This document shows positions 9,792 through 19,445 of a stretch of 64,000 nucleotides of DNA, in pieces; the stretch's first letter is position 1, and each line of letters opens with the position of its first letter. The stretch spans positions 641,909 through 705,908 of the forward strand of contig JAEZOB010000009.1 of assembly GCA_023414355.1 (NCBI GenBank), written 5' to 3'. Source of the stretch: Bacillota bacterium. GTDB taxonomy: Bacteria > Bacillota > Clostridia > Lachnospirales > Lachnospiraceae. A model generated the notes under the pieces. The model was not told the origin of the DNA and ran no database searches. It saw only the letters and a program-made list of their open reading frames with translations. The translations under genes and the position numbers were made by a program.

Positions 9792-10787
9792 TTATTTCTT
9801 ACACGGCCCTGTACTTTCCCTTTGAATGAATTTCGCTCTAAGCAGCAGCTTGCTGATTGCCACATTATGGATTAAGCCGTCTAAAAGCAGAAAAGCACTC
9901 TTGCCCAAGTCCGTACGGTCCTGTCGGATCGTGGTCAGAGGAGGATGAAGAGAGCCGGCAATCGGCAGATCATCAAAGCCTATGACACTGATATCCTCCG
10001 GGACTTTTAGCCCCTGTTTATGAAGCTCAGCGATGACTCCGGAAGCGATCAGATCACTGGCGCACATAATTGCTGTTGCACCATTACTCAAAAAGCCGGG
10101 AACATGGTCCTTAGCACAATCCGGCACATAATAGCCATATTCAATCAGCTCCTCATCTGCTGTCAGACCGTGCTTAGCCATACTGTTAATAAAAGACTGA
10201 TGTCTCTGTTCTGATACCATGGAATTCTTTGAACCATTTAAAAAAGCGATTCGTGTATGTCCTAGACTTTTCAGATGATCGACGGCTAGATCTATTCCTT
10301 CGTTATTATCTGTTCCGACATATCCCACATGACTGTTGTGTTCTATATAATTATCCAGCAAAACGGTTGGAACAGTGGTCTTACTCAGCTGACATACCCA
10401 ATCATCATGTAAGGTAAAACCAAGGAGGAAGGCACCGCTGTAACCGTTCTTCAGCATATAGGTATCAAACTTTTCCTCTGTTTGCATATTTAGATTGGTA
10501 GGTACAACAGTGACATCCCAATGCCTTCTGGCGGCGGATAGCTTGAAGCCTACGACAATCTCATAACCAAATTGTTCTATATTTTCATAATCCATATTTT
10601 CTATAAAAATACACACCTTACGGGTTCCGGTAGCTCTCATTTTCTTAGAAGCATAACCCATCTCGACTGCGGTATCCAATACCAGCTGTCTCATCTCTGC
10701 ACTGATATCACTGGCGCCATTCAGCCCCTTTGATACGGTACTGACTGCAATTCCCAGCTTGTTTGCTATATCCTTTATCGTCGCCAT
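9792..10787 (-). CDS. LacI/GalR family transcriptional regulator
   Basis: DNA-binding repressor of 331 residues. N-terminal helix-turn-helix MATIKDIANKLGIAVSTVSKGLNG, then a periplasmic-binding-protein-like effector domain containing AIMCASDLIASGV and ISVIGFDDLPIAG, the usual C-terminal landmarks. Start is the ATG at 10787 behind GGGAGGGGAATCC; the frame extends upstream without a ribosome binding site. It is divergent from the glucan phosphorylase gene, whose promoter carries an 18-bp near-palindrome, so a MalR-like role controlling the alpha-glucan genes is inferred. The inducer is probably a maltodextrin or glucose derivative but is not shown by sequence. Confidence 0.93.
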   Translation of the reverse strand: MATIKDIANKLGIAVSTVSKGLNGASDISAEMRQLVLDTAVEMGYASKKMRATGTRKVCIFIENMDYENIEQFGYEIVVGFKLSAARRHWDVTVVPTNLNMQTEEKFDTYMLKNGYSGAFLLGFTLHDDWVCQLSKTTVPTVLLDNYIEHNSHVGYVGTDNNEGIDLAVDHLKSLGHTRIAFLNGSKNSMVSEQRHQSFINSMAKHGLTADEELIEYGYYVPDCAKDHVPGFLSNGATAIMCASDLIASGVIAELHKQGLKVPEDISVIGFDDLPIAGSLHPPLTTIRQDRTDLGKSAFLLLDGLIHNVAISKLLLRAKFIQRESTGPCKK

Positions 10788-10971
10788 GGATTCCCCTCCC
10801 AAAACTTTATGCATATGGTGCACATATTAGTTTTATTATAGAATTAATCTGAAATTCTGTCAAACGATTGATGTATATTTATGCCGGTTTCGATTGGTTT
10901 TCATGCTGTGAATGTAGATAGGAAGAAAGCCTACAGGATACTCTGTAACAGAGATAGGGAAATGATATCTA

Positions 10972-11028
10972 TTGACAAAAGTAATAATAAATGCTATTAT
11001 AATACTATAATTTCGAAAATTTCCGAAA
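10972..11028 (+). promoter_or_regulatory. glgP promoter with candidate LacI-family operator
   Basis: TTGACA at 10972-10977, a 17-base spacer and TATTAT at 10995-11000 form a good sigma-A promoter. Just at the expected transcription start, 11011-11028 reads TTTCGAAAATTTCCGAAA, a 9-bp half-site palindrome with one mismatch, well placed for repression by the divergent LacI-type regulator. The rest of the 10788-11103 gap shows nothing else distinct. Confidence 0.65.
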
Positions 11029-11103
11029 ATATCATTCGATAGATAGGAAGCATATCAGTATTATAACAGTGATGCTTCAGGGTGTAACTGATAGGAGGAA
11101 ACA

Positions 11104-13440
11104 ATGGAGAGTAATTTTAAATCAAATGTGACTACGATACTTGAGCTTGATTATGGAAAGACGATGAAGGATGCAAATACCATCGAGCTGTATCATGCAG
11201 TATCAAAAGCAGCAATGAGGAGCCTGCCTAAGAATTGGAGCCTGGAAGCTGAACAGAAGAAGGTATGCTATCTTTCAGCAGAATTTCTGATCGGCCGTCT
11301 GGTTTATAATAATCTTTATAATATGGGCTTATTCAGTCAGTTCGTAGAACTGATGAGTGAGAATAATCTGGATATCCGTATATTTGAGGATATTGAAGAT
11401 GCAGCACTTGGTAATGGTGGACTGGGACGTCTGGCAGCTTGTTTTTTGGATTCCGGTGCTACGCTGGGCTTGACCTTGAACGGATATGGTATCCGGTATA
11501 AATACGGTCTATTCAAGCAATATTTTGAAAATGGATTCCAGAAGGAAATTCCTGATGACTGGCAGCGCTATGGAGATCCCTGGTCAATACGTAGGGAGGA
11601 AGAACGGGTAAGGATAGATTATAAGAGTCAATCCGTCTATGCCATACCTTATGATACTCCGATCATCGGCTTCGGCGACAGAAAAGTGAATACACTTCGC
11701 TTATGGCAGGCTGAACCCTTGGAGAATTTTGATTTTGAACTGTTCAATGAACAGAAGTATGATAAGGCGAACAGGAATAGAAACGAAGCGGAAGCGATCT
11801 CGAGCTTACTTTATCCCAACGACAATACGGATGAAGGTAAGAAGCTTCGTTTGAAGCAGGAATATTTCTTCTCCTCGGCAACACTGCAGGACATTATCGG
11901 AAAATACAAGAAGAAGTATGGCAATGATTTCAGCCGTTTTTCTGCAGAATATGCGATACAGCTGAATGACACTCATCCGGTCATAGCGATTCCCGAGTTC
12001 ATCCGTCTCATGATGGAAAAGGAGAAGGTGAGTTTCCAAAAAGCGCTCAGAATAGCAAAAGAGACCTTTGCTTATACAAATCATACAGTTATGAGTGAAG
12101 CCCTTGAAAAATGGAATGTCGGTTTATTTAAAGCCGTGATTCCTAAGGTTTATAAATACATTATCCTGATACAGAAAGCAATGCTGAAGGAACTGGTATC
12201 CTTTGGAAAGACATCACCGGATGCTCAGAGACCTTATTTGATCATTGACGGTAACACCATCCATATGGCACGTCTGGCAATTTATGCAAGCCATTCCACC
12301 AACGGTGTAGCAAGGCTTCATACGGAAATTCTGAAGAAAGATGCTCTGAAGGAATGGTATGAGTTATATCCGGAACGTTTTAACAATAAGACAAACGGTA
12401 TTACCCAGCGCAGATGGCTGGCTTTGGCCAATATGGAGCTGGCAGGCTTTATTTCGGATAAGATTGGCGGTTCCTGGATCACTGACTTAAGTAAATTGAA
12501 GGAACTGGAAAAATTTGCAGACGACAAAGCTGTGATGAAAGAATTTGGCGATATCAAGCGTATTAAGAAGAGACAGCTTGCAGATTATATTTATAAGCAG
12601 GAAGAGATATTGGTTAATCCTGAGTTCATCTTTGATATTCAAGTAAAGCGTTTGCACGAATATAAACGTCAGCTTTTGAATGCTTTTTCAATTCTGGATA
12701 TTTATTTCGGCCTCAAGGATGGAAGAATTAAAGAATTTAATCCAACTTGCTTTATCTTTGGAGCCAAAGCTGCACCGGGATATTATAGAGCGAAGGGTAT
12801 CATTAAATTCATCAATGAAATTGCAAAACTCATCGACAGGGATGAGACTGTCAAAGACAAAATACAGGTAATCTTCGTATCGAATTACAACGTATCCTAC
12901 GCGGAAAAACTGACCCCGGCAGCAGATATCTCTGAGCAGATTTCAACTGCGGGAACGGAGGCTTCCGGTACTGGTAATATGAAATTTATGCTGAATGGAG
13001 CAGTTACTTTAGGTACCTATGACGGAGCCAATGTTGAAATAGTAGAGCAGGCAGGCGAAGAGAATAATTACATCTTCGGAGCCAGAGTAGAGGATATCGA
13101 AAGAATCAAAGATTCCTACAATGCCAAGGCATATTACGAGGAGAACCCGAGAATTAAGAGGGTTATGGATACCTTAGTGGACGGGACCTTATGTGATGAT
13201 GGAACAGGAATGTTCGCGGAGCTTTATAATTCCATTCTTTATGGAGCTCATTGGCATAAGCCGGATCATTATTACCTGCTGCTTGATTTTCTGCCCTATT
13301 GCGAAGAAAAACTCAGAGTGAACAGAGAGTACTCGGATATCTATGCTTTCCGAAGAAAATGTTTTATGAATACTGCGAATGCAGGTCTGTTCTCCAGCGA
13401 TAGAACGATTAAGAACTACGCAGATGAAATTTGGAATTAG
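11104..13440 (+). CDS. glgP: Glycogen/maltodextrin phosphorylase
   Basis: Pyridoxal-phosphate enzyme of 778 residues that releases glucose 1-phosphate from alpha-1,4-glucans. The PLP lysine lies at about residue 627 in GTGNMKFMLNG, and the substrate-loop region YHAVSKAAMR and SAEFLIGR near the N-terminus are characteristic of GT35. It is slightly short compared with the usual 800-840 residues. GATAGGAGGAAACA precedes the ATG. Gene order (regulator, phosphorylase, sugar-binding protein, permeases, amylase) suggests that imported maltodextrins are its main substrate, though glycogen is equally possible. Confidence 0.97.
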   Translation: MESNFKSNVTTILELDYGKTMKDANTIELYHAVSKAAMRSLPKNWSLEAEQKKVCYLSAEFLIGRLVYNNLYNMGLFSQFVELMSENNLDIRIFEDIEDAALGNGGLGRLAACFLDSGATLGLTLNGYGIRYKYGLFKQYFENGFQKEIPDDWQRYGDPWSIRREEERVRIDYKSQSVYAIPYDTPIIGFGDRKVNTLRLWQAEPLENFDFELFNEQKYDKANRNRNEAEAISSLLYPNDNTDEGKKLRLKQEYFFSSATLQDIIGKYKKKYGNDFSRFSAEYAIQLNDTHPVIAIPEFIRLMMEKEKVSFQKALRIAKETFAYTNHTVMSEALEKWNVGLFKAVIPKVYKYIILIQKAMLKELVSFGKTSPDAQRPYLIIDGNTIHMARLAIYASHSTNGVARLHTEILKKDALKEWYELYPERFNNKTNGITQRRWLALANMELAGFISDKIGGSWITDLSKLKELEKFADDKAVMKEFGDIKRIKKRQLADYIYKQEEILVNPEFIFDIQVKRLHEYKRQLLNAFSILDIYFGLKDGRIKEFNPTCFIFGAKAAPGYYRAKGIIKFINEIAKLIDRDETVKDKIQVIFVSNYNVSYAEKLTPAADISEQISTAGTEASGTGNMKFMLNGAVTLGTYDGANVEIVEQAGEENNYIFGARVEDIERIKDSYNAKAYYEENPRIKRVMDTLVDGTLCDDGTGMFAELYNSILYGAHWHKPDHYYLLLDFLPYCEEKLRVNREYSDIYAFRRKCFMNTANAGLFSSDRTIKNYADEIWN

Positions 13441-13549
13441 AATATGAGAAGCATCTCATGTTTTTATTCGGCATATACAGATGTTCCTTACCTGTATATG
13501 ACATAGTACCAAAGTTTATGCATCAGATGAATTACCGAAAGAGGTAACA

Positions 13550-13596
13550 GCGTATAAGCATTGGCAGCCTGGTCTGGGTGAGTCATGCTTATACGC
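13550..13596. repeat. Inverted repeat in glgP-sugar-binding-protein gap
   Basis: GCGTATAAGCAT (13550-13561) and ATGCTTATACGC (13585-13596) are perfect 12-bp arms around a 23-base loop. A smaller pair, CATATACAG / CTGTATATG, lies about 70 bases upstream. There is no T-run, so this is not a standard terminator; it may stabilise RNA or bind a protein. I see no gene in the 13441-13784 gap. Confidence 0.6.
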
Positions 13597-13784
13597 AAAA
13601 TGAATTCTAAATTATTCCCAAAGCCAACAAAAGAGAACACCTATGAAGTATGCCTATGATTATCACTTGAATCAGTACGATTGCTCAGGCTGTCTTTCAT
13701 GCACGCTAAAATCGGCATAATGAGGAAAATTACAGGAATTCATCAATTTATTTTATCCGTTTTACGGTAGAAAAGGAGGATGTT

Positions 13785-15101
13785 ATGAAAAAAGCGACAA
13801 AATTATTAGCAATGCTCTTGGCAGTAATCCTTGTGATCGGAAGCTTTGCAGCATGTACGAAGAAGAATGCGGGAAATGACACTACAACACCAGAGGCAAC
13901 ACAGGCTCCCGCAGCAACAGAAGCACCTGCTGCTACGCAGGCACCGGCAGAAGCAACACCTGTAACTCTGAAGGTTTGGGCACCGGAAAATCAGATTCAG
14001 AAGGGAACCATCGATTCTATGTGTAAATCCTTTCAGGCTTTACATCCGGAGTGGAAAATCACATTTACAGTTGAAACACAGGGTGAGGACACAGCAAAGG
14101 ATGAGATCCTGAAGGATGTAACAGCAGCAGGCGACGTATACTTCTTTGCAAATGACCAGCTGACTGCACTTGTCAATGCAGGCGCAATTGCAAGACTTGG
14201 TGGATCTACTGAAGAGATGGTAAAATCAACGATGGCAAAACCGGTTGTTGATACAGTTACCGTTGATGATGCGATCTATGCTATTCCTTTTACACACAAT
14301 ACATTTTTCATGTTCTACGATAAGTCGTTATTAACCGCAGAGGATGTGAAGTCTGTAGAAAAAATCATGGCGAAGGACACAGCGGATAATGTTTACAATT
14401 TCTGCTTTGATTCAGCGGGTGGATGGAAGCTCGGAGCATGGTATTACGGTGCCGGACTGACTGTCTATGGTGATAGCCAGACTGATTTTGCTGCAGGCTG
14501 CAACTGGAACAATCCTACCGGTCTTGCAGTTACCAATTACCTGATTGACTTAATTAATAATCCCAAGTGTGCTTATAACGATGACGTTTCTGTCAGTGAG
14601 CTGGCAACAGATCATAGAATTGGGGCTTGGTTTGATGGATCCTGGAATTATCAGATGTATAAGGATGCTTTAGGGGATGACCTTGGTCTAGCAATCATCC
14701 CTACCTTCAATCCGGATGGTAAGGATTATCAGCTGAAGGGCTTCTATGGCTCCAAAGCAATCGGTGTAAATCCTCAGGCTGCTTTCCCGGAGGTTGCAGT
14801 TGCTTTCGCAGCTTATTTAGGAAGCGAAGAGATGCAGCTACAGCGTTTTAAGGAAACCGGTCAGGTTCCTACCAATCAAAATGCCGGTAATTCTGCTGAA
14901 GTACAGGCAGATGAAGTAGCAAAGGTAATCGTAGAGGAAGCCAATAACGCATCTGTAATGCAGCCTACCTCTGCTGAGTTCGGAGCAAGATACTGGACGA
15001 ATGCCGGTGCAATTGCTACCGAGATTAAGAGCGGTGACTTAAATAAGCAAAATGCACAGGCAAAGCTGGATACCTTTGTTGAAACTATGAAAGTACAATA
15101 A
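13785..15101 (+). CDS. Extracellular maltodextrin-type sugar-binding lipoprotein
   Basis: ABC-transporter substrate-binding protein of 438 residues, anchored to the outer face of the membrane. A lipoprotein signal ends in SFAAC with the lipidated Cys at residue 24, followed by a low-complexity Thr/Ala/Pro linker (about residues 33-58) and then the bacterial solute-binding fold, with WFDGSWNYQMYKDALG typical of family 1 (MalE-like). AAAGGAGGATGTT precedes the ATG. With two downstream permeases it forms an importer; the amylase lipoprotein next to it points to malto-oligosaccharides. Confidence 0.92.
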   Translation: MKKATKLLAMLLAVILVIGSFAACTKKNAGNDTTTPEATQAPAATEAPAATQAPAEATPVTLKVWAPENQIQKGTIDSMCKSFQALHPEWKITFTVETQGEDTAKDEILKDVTAAGDVYFFANDQLTALVNAGAIARLGGSTEEMVKSTMAKPVVDTVTVDDAIYAIPFTHNTFFMFYDKSLLTAEDVKSVEKIMAKDTADNVYNFCFDSAGGWKLGAWYYGAGLTVYGDSQTDFAAGCNWNNPTGLAVTNYLIDLINNPKCAYNDDVSVSELATDHRIGAWFDGSWNYQMYKDALGDDLGLAIIPTFNPDGKDYQLKGFYGSKAIGVNPQAAFPEVAVAFAAYLGSEEMQLQRFKETGQVPTNQNAGNSAEVQADEVAKVIVEEANNASVMQPTSAEFGARYWTNAGAIATEIKSGDLNKQNAQAKLDTFVETMKVQ

Positions 15102-15210
15102 GCTTTGTCCTTATTGTAAGTAGTATGGATGGGATCGGGGATGCGCAGGGCAAAAAGAATTTTGTTTTGCGACATCCCCAATCTGGATTTAAAAATCGAG
15201 GAGGAAGTTT

Positions 15211-16605
15211 ATGGCCGACAAAAAGCATAAATCATCCAGACAGTCGATGTTATCCGGAGAATACGGCTTCGGAACCGCATTCAGATGCGGTAATGCTTTG
15301 ACAAAGCTATCGGCAGTTATTTTTGGGTTGGGTAATATCCTTCATAAACAGCTTTTCCGCGGCCTGATGTACTTGGCTTTGGAAATTGCTTATTTAGGCT
15401 ATATGTTGTACTTTGGGGTCAATGCACTACAGAATTTCGTAAGTCTTGGAACAAAAGCACAGGAAGAAGTATTTAATGAAAAGAAGCAGATTTATGAGTA
15501 TGTGGTGGGTGACAACTCAATGCTTTGCTTGCTTTACGGAGTAATTACCATATTCATAACCCTGCTGTTTATTGCAGTCCTTACTTCCTCTGTAAAGAGT
15601 GCTTATGAAACAGAACGCAAGCTGGAGTTGGGGAAGCCCGTTCCCGGAGTAGTAGATGATCTGAAAGCCCTCAGCCAGAATAAGCTTCATACAGCATTGC
15701 TACTTTTACCAATCACGGGAGTGATCCTCTTTACGGTTATTCCTTTGGTATTTAACATAATGATTGCCTTTACCAATTATGATAAAGATCATCAGCCACC
15801 CGGCAACCTTTTTGATTGGGCGGGCTTTGATACCTTTGCATCTTTATTTAAGACAGGCGGTATTCTAGCCAATACCTTCTGGCCTGTACTGGGCTGGACA
15901 TTGATCTGGGCAGTCTTTTCAACATTTTCCTGCTATATTTTGGGTATGCTGTTGGCAATTATCATCAATCGGGAGGGAACTCGGTTTAAGAGCTTCTGGA
16001 GATTTATGTTTGTCCTTTCAATTGCTTTGCCGCAGTTTGTCACACTGCTGACCATGAGTACAATATTTAATGCAAATGGTACAGCCAATGCATTGCTAAG
16101 AGCGATTGGACTGATTGGGCCCCGTGCATCCGTTCCGTTTTTGACAAATCCGTTCTTTGCTAAGGTAACCATCATTTGTGTAAATATCTGGATCGGTGTA
16201 CCATTTACCATGCTGAGTACGACTGGAATTCTCAATAATATTCCAAAGGATTTATATGAGGCTGCTAAGGTGGATGGAGCCAATAGCATCGTTACCTTCT
16301 TTAAGATTACGATGCCGTATATGCTCTTTATCACAACGCCCAACCTGATCACTGCATTTATTGGAAACATCAATAATTTTAACGTGATTTTCCTGCTTAC
16401 CGGAGGCGGCCCCGATTCATTGGAGTATTATTATGCGGGTAAGACGGATCTCTTGGTTACCTGGTTGTATAAGCTGACAATTACCAATAAGGACTATAAT
16501 ATTGGTGCAGTTATCGGTATTATCGTATTTTTAATCTCTGCAACGTTATCCCTGCTTGTTTATCGTAATACAGGATCCTATAAAGATGAGGAGGCGTTCC
16601 AATAA
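15211..16605 (+). CDS. Sugar ABC transporter permease, MalF type
   Basis: Inner-membrane permease of 464 residues. The N-terminal third carries extra hydrophobic segments, as in MalF proteins, before the binding-protein-dependent transport core of six helices. The EAA loop, which contacts the ATPase, reads LYEAAKVDGANSIVTFFKI. It follows the binding protein by 109 bases and its TAA stop shares one base with the ATG of the second permease, so the two are translationally coupled. No ATPase gene is present in the locus; a shared MsmK-like ATPase encoded elsewhere is the usual solution. Confidence 0.94.
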   Translation: MADKKHKSSRQSMLSGEYGFGTAFRCGNALTKLSAVIFGLGNILHKQLFRGLMYLALEIAYLGYMLYFGVNALQNFVSLGTKAQEEVFNEKKQIYEYVVGDNSMLCLLYGVITIFITLLFIAVLTSSVKSAYETERKLELGKPVPGVVDDLKALSQNKLHTALLLLPITGVILFTVIPLVFNIMIAFTNYDKDHQPPGNLFDWAGFDTFASLFKTGGILANTFWPVLGWTLIWAVFSTFSCYILGMLLAIIINREGTRFKSFWRFMFVLSIALPQFVTLLTMSTIFNANGTANALLRAIGLIGPRASVPFLTNPFFAKVTIICVNIWIGVPFTMLSTTGILNNIPKDLYEAAKVDGANSIVTFFKITMPYMLFITTPNLITAFIGNINNFNVIFLLTGGGPDSLEYYYAGKTDLLVTWLYKLTITNKDYNIGAVIGIIVFLISATLSLLVYRNTGSYKDEEAFQ

Positions 16606-17480
16606 TGAGTAAGCCAATGAAAAAAACCAACTCAGTTAAGCGTACAATCACGAACACACTTGTACATGTATTCCTGTCTGTGATGGCATTCATCTGGGTC
16701 CTTCCTATCTTTTTCATATTTCTAACTTCACTTCGGAAGGAGAAAGGGACTTATAAGAGCTATGTTATGCCGAGGGGATATACGCTAGATAATTATAAGA
16801 ACCTCTTATCTCAGGATGGAAGTCTGATCTTCACGAAATGGTTTACCAACACCTTGCTCGTGGCTATCGCAAGCTGCCTTCTGTCAGCATTTTTTGTTCT
16901 GTGCGTTGCCTATGTTATGTCCAGACTTCGCTTCAGAATGCGTAAATCCATGATGAATATTGCTCTGATCCTCGGGATGTTCCCAAGCTTTATGTCCATG
17001 ATCGCCGTGTATTATATTCTGAAAGGGCTGGGATTTCTAGAGGCAGGACAGCTGAAGCTTGTCGCCTTGGTACTGGTCTATTCGGGAGGAGCGGGATTAA
17101 CCTTCTATATAGCCAAGGGCTTTTTCGATACTCTTCCCCGTACCATTGATGAGGCAGCTTATATTGATGGAGCAACCAAATGGGATGTTTTTAGGAAGAT
17201 TACCATACCGCTCTCAAAGCCAATTATCGTGTATACCTTGATGACTACCTTTATGGCTCCCTGGGTGGATTATATCTTTGCAAAGGTTATCCTCGGTCAG
17301 GATAGAGAATATTATACAGTTGCGATAGGACTCTGGACGATGCTGCAGAAGGAATTTATTGAATATTATTATACGACCTTTTTTGCAGGCTGTGTGATTA
17401 TCTCCATCCCAATCGCTATCTTGTTCCTCATGACACAGAGATTCTATGTGGAAGGAGTATCGGGTGCAGTCAAAGGCTAA
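16605..17480 (+). CDS. Sugar ABC transporter permease, MalG type
   Basis: Second inner-membrane permease, 291 residues, six helices, with the EAA loop IDEAAYIDGATKWDVFRKI near residue 190. It pairs with the MalF-type protein as a heterodimeric channel. The start overlaps the previous stop by one base (TAATG), with GAGGAGGCG upstream. A foldback element begins 8 bases after the stop codon. Confidence 0.95.
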   Translation: MSKPMKKTNSVKRTITNTLVHVFLSVMAFIWVLPIFFIFLTSLRKEKGTYKSYVMPRGYTLDNYKNLLSQDGSLIFTKWFTNTLLVAIASCLLSAFFVLCVAYVMSRLRFRMRKSMMNIALILGMFPSFMSMIAVYYILKGLGFLEAGQLKLVALVLVYSGGAGLTFYIAKGFFDTLPRTIDEAAYIDGATKWDVFRKITIPLSKPIIVYTLMTTFMAPWVDYIFAKVILGQDREYYTVAIGLWTMLQKEFIEYYYTTFFAGCVIISIPIAILFLMTQRFYVEGVSGAVKG

Positions 17481-17487
17481 GCGTGGA

Positions 17488-17575
17488 GGGATTGTTGCAA
17501 AGATCCTATATAATAACGAGTAAGTATACGGGTATCCCTCACTCTGGTTATCAAAAAGTGTTTTGCAACAACCCC
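17488..17575. repeat. Short foldback element between permease and amylase genes
   Basis: GGGATTGTTGCAAA and TTTTGCAACAACCCC form arms of about 13 bp around an 59-60-base interior containing GAGTAAGTATACGGGTATCC. The interior and ends resemble, in inverse orientation, those of the large element at 28561-28864 (which has GGGCTGTTTCAAAACAC and GAGTAAGAATACAGGTATCC). No T-run follows. It lies inside the glucan operon. Confidence 0.7.
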
Positions 17576-17646
17576 TTTCACACAATTGCGCTTAATTCTG
17601 ACGGGAGTGTTTCGAAGTGTTAAGTCTTGCGAATATGGAGAGAACA

Positions 17647-19365
17647 ATGAAGAGAATTATAAAAAGAATACCCGGAGTGCTTATGGTTATGATACTAAGT
17701 GGTATGCTGCTGTCAGGTTGTAATCGAGCGGAAGACCTTAATACCAAGAACAGAACAAGACCGGCAAGTCCAACACCTGTGGCAGATAATTCGGTAACAG
17801 TAGCCCCTAAGGAGGAGAAAACTACGGTAACTGTCAGGACAGAGGTGCCGTATGCTTATGAACAGAATTTAAATATCCTAAGTGACAATTACAGAAATTA
17901 CTATGAGATTTTTGTTTATTCTTTCTATGACAGTAATAATGACGGAATTGGCGATTTGAAAGGTGTAATTTCAAAGCTTGACTATATCAGTGAGATGGGC
18001 TTTAACGGGATTTGGCTGATGCCGGTAATGCCTGCCACTACCTATCACAAATACGACGTCACGGATTATTATCATATTGATCCGGAATATGGTACCCTGG
18101 AGGATTTCGAAAAATTATCGGAGGAATGTGACAAACGGGATATCAAGTTGGTCATCGATTTTGTGATCAATCATACCTCTTCGAAGCATCCCTGGTTTAC
18201 GGAAGCAGTGAAGTACCTGGAGTCATTGAAGGATGGACAGGAACCTGATCTGTCTGTTTGTCCTTATGTTGAATATTATCATTTTACGAAGGAATATAAC
18301 GGAAGCGCGACCTATAAGAAAGCAGGCTCTTCGGATTACTATTATGAATGTGTATTCTGGGATCAGATGCCAGATCTGGCACTGGAAAATAAAGTAGTCA
18401 GAGAAGAGATAGAGAAAATAACGAAATATTGGATGGACCTTGGTGTCGATGGCTTTCGTCTGGATGCTGCGAAGGAGTATTTTACCGGGGAGAACGGAAA
18501 GAATGTAGAGGTACTGAAGTGGTTTGGCAGCTATGTGAAATGCATCAATCCGGAGGAATATATTGTCGGTGAGGTCTGGGAAGAGATGAATACCATAGCA
18601 GATTATTACAAGAGCAGTGTGACCAGTTTTTTTAACTTCCCACTGTCCCAGTATAACGGGATAATAATCAATACTGTAAGAAAGCTTGGTATCGGTTCTG
18701 CTTCATCCTTTGCAGACAGTATCATTAGGATGCAGGAACTGTATGGTGAAAATAATTCCGATTATATTGATGCACCCTTTGTCAGCAATCATGATACCAC
18801 CCGGATTTCTGCTATGTGTGTCAATAATGAAGAGCAGATGAAGATGGCTGCAGGTCTTGCACTGACCATGAGCGGAAGTCCTTTTGTATATTATGGAGAA
18901 GAGATTGGCATGAACAGCAAGGGAGACAAGGATGAGAATAAACGTCTTCCGATGCAATGGTCTGCAACGGATTTGACCGGCATGACCCGAGGACCCGCAA
19001 AAGCAGACCCTGTCGTCCAGAAATTTGAACCGTTGGATCAACAGGAGAAGGATCCCTTATCGATCCTGAATTACTATAAGCGTGCAATACGGCTACGCAA
19101 TGAGAACCCTGAGATAGCCAGAGGTACAGTCAATATCGTGGAAGCTTTGACTGACCAAAATCTCTGTGTCCTGGAGAAAAACTACCAGGGAAATAAGCTC
19201 CTCCTGGTTTACAATATCAATAAGGAGACAGCCAGCATAGATCTTCGAAAAGCAGGTTATGAGAAATATTCCCTCAGGGGTTATCTTACCGTGGACGGCA
19301 ATGCGGTCATGCTGGAGAAGGATACACTTTCTATGCCGAGATATTCCATTGCTGTTTTAAAGTAA
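17647..19365 (+). CDS. Alpha-amylase family (GH13) surface lipoprotein
   Basis: Membrane-anchored extracellular glycoside hydrolase of 572 residues. Lipobox MLLSGC puts the lipidated Cys at residue 25; a Pro/Thr-rich linker follows. GH13 regions in order: DGIGDLKGV and GFNGIWLMPVM, VIDFVINHTS (region I), GFRLDAAK with nucleophile Asp 273 (II), VGEVWEE with acid/base Glu 309 (III), and SNHDTTR with Asp 383 (IV). Start is ATG 17647 behind ATGGAGAGAACA; the open frame begins 30 bases earlier. It probably cuts starch or glycogen into oligosaccharides for the upstream transporter. Exact specificity (amylase, oligo-glucosidase, neopullulanase) is unresolved. Confidence 0.94.
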   Translation: MKRIIKRIPGVLMVMILSGMLLSGCNRAEDLNTKNRTRPASPTPVADNSVTVAPKEEKTTVTVRTEVPYAYEQNLNILSDNYRNYYEIFVYSFYDSNNDGIGDLKGVISKLDYISEMGFNGIWLMPVMPATTYHKYDVTDYYHIDPEYGTLEDFEKLSEECDKRDIKLVIDFVINHTSSKHPWFTEAVKYLESLKDGQEPDLSVCPYVEYYHFTKEYNGSATYKKAGSSDYYYECVFWDQMPDLALENKVVREEIEKITKYWMDLGVDGFRLDAAKEYFTGENGKNVEVLKWFGSYVKCINPEEYIVGEVWEEMNTIADYYKSSVTSFFNFPLSQYNGIIINTVRKLGIGSASSFADSIIRMQELYGENNSDYIDAPFVSNHDTTRISAMCVNNEEQMKMAAGLALTMSGSPFVYYGEEIGMNSKGDKDENKRLPMQWSATDLTGMTRGPAKADPVVQKFEPLDQQEKDPLSILNYYKRAIRLRNENPEIARGTVNIVEALTDQNLCVLEKNYQGNKLLLVYNINKETASIDLRKAGYEKYSLRGYLTVDGNAVMLEKDTLSMPRYSIAVLK

Positions 19366-19380
19366 TTATCCGAACGAAAG

Positions 19381-19430
19381 AGCCGGTGGCAGTTCCTATG
19401 AAATCGAGGGACTGTAACCGGCTATTCTTT
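19381..19430 (+). terminator. Terminator after amylase gene
   Basis: AGCCGGT pairs with ACCGGCT around a 29-base interior that has its own GCAGT/ACTGT pairing, followed by ATTCTTT. It closes the glucan operon. Confidence 0.75.
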
Positions 19431-19445
19431 GCGTCTGATTTGCTT

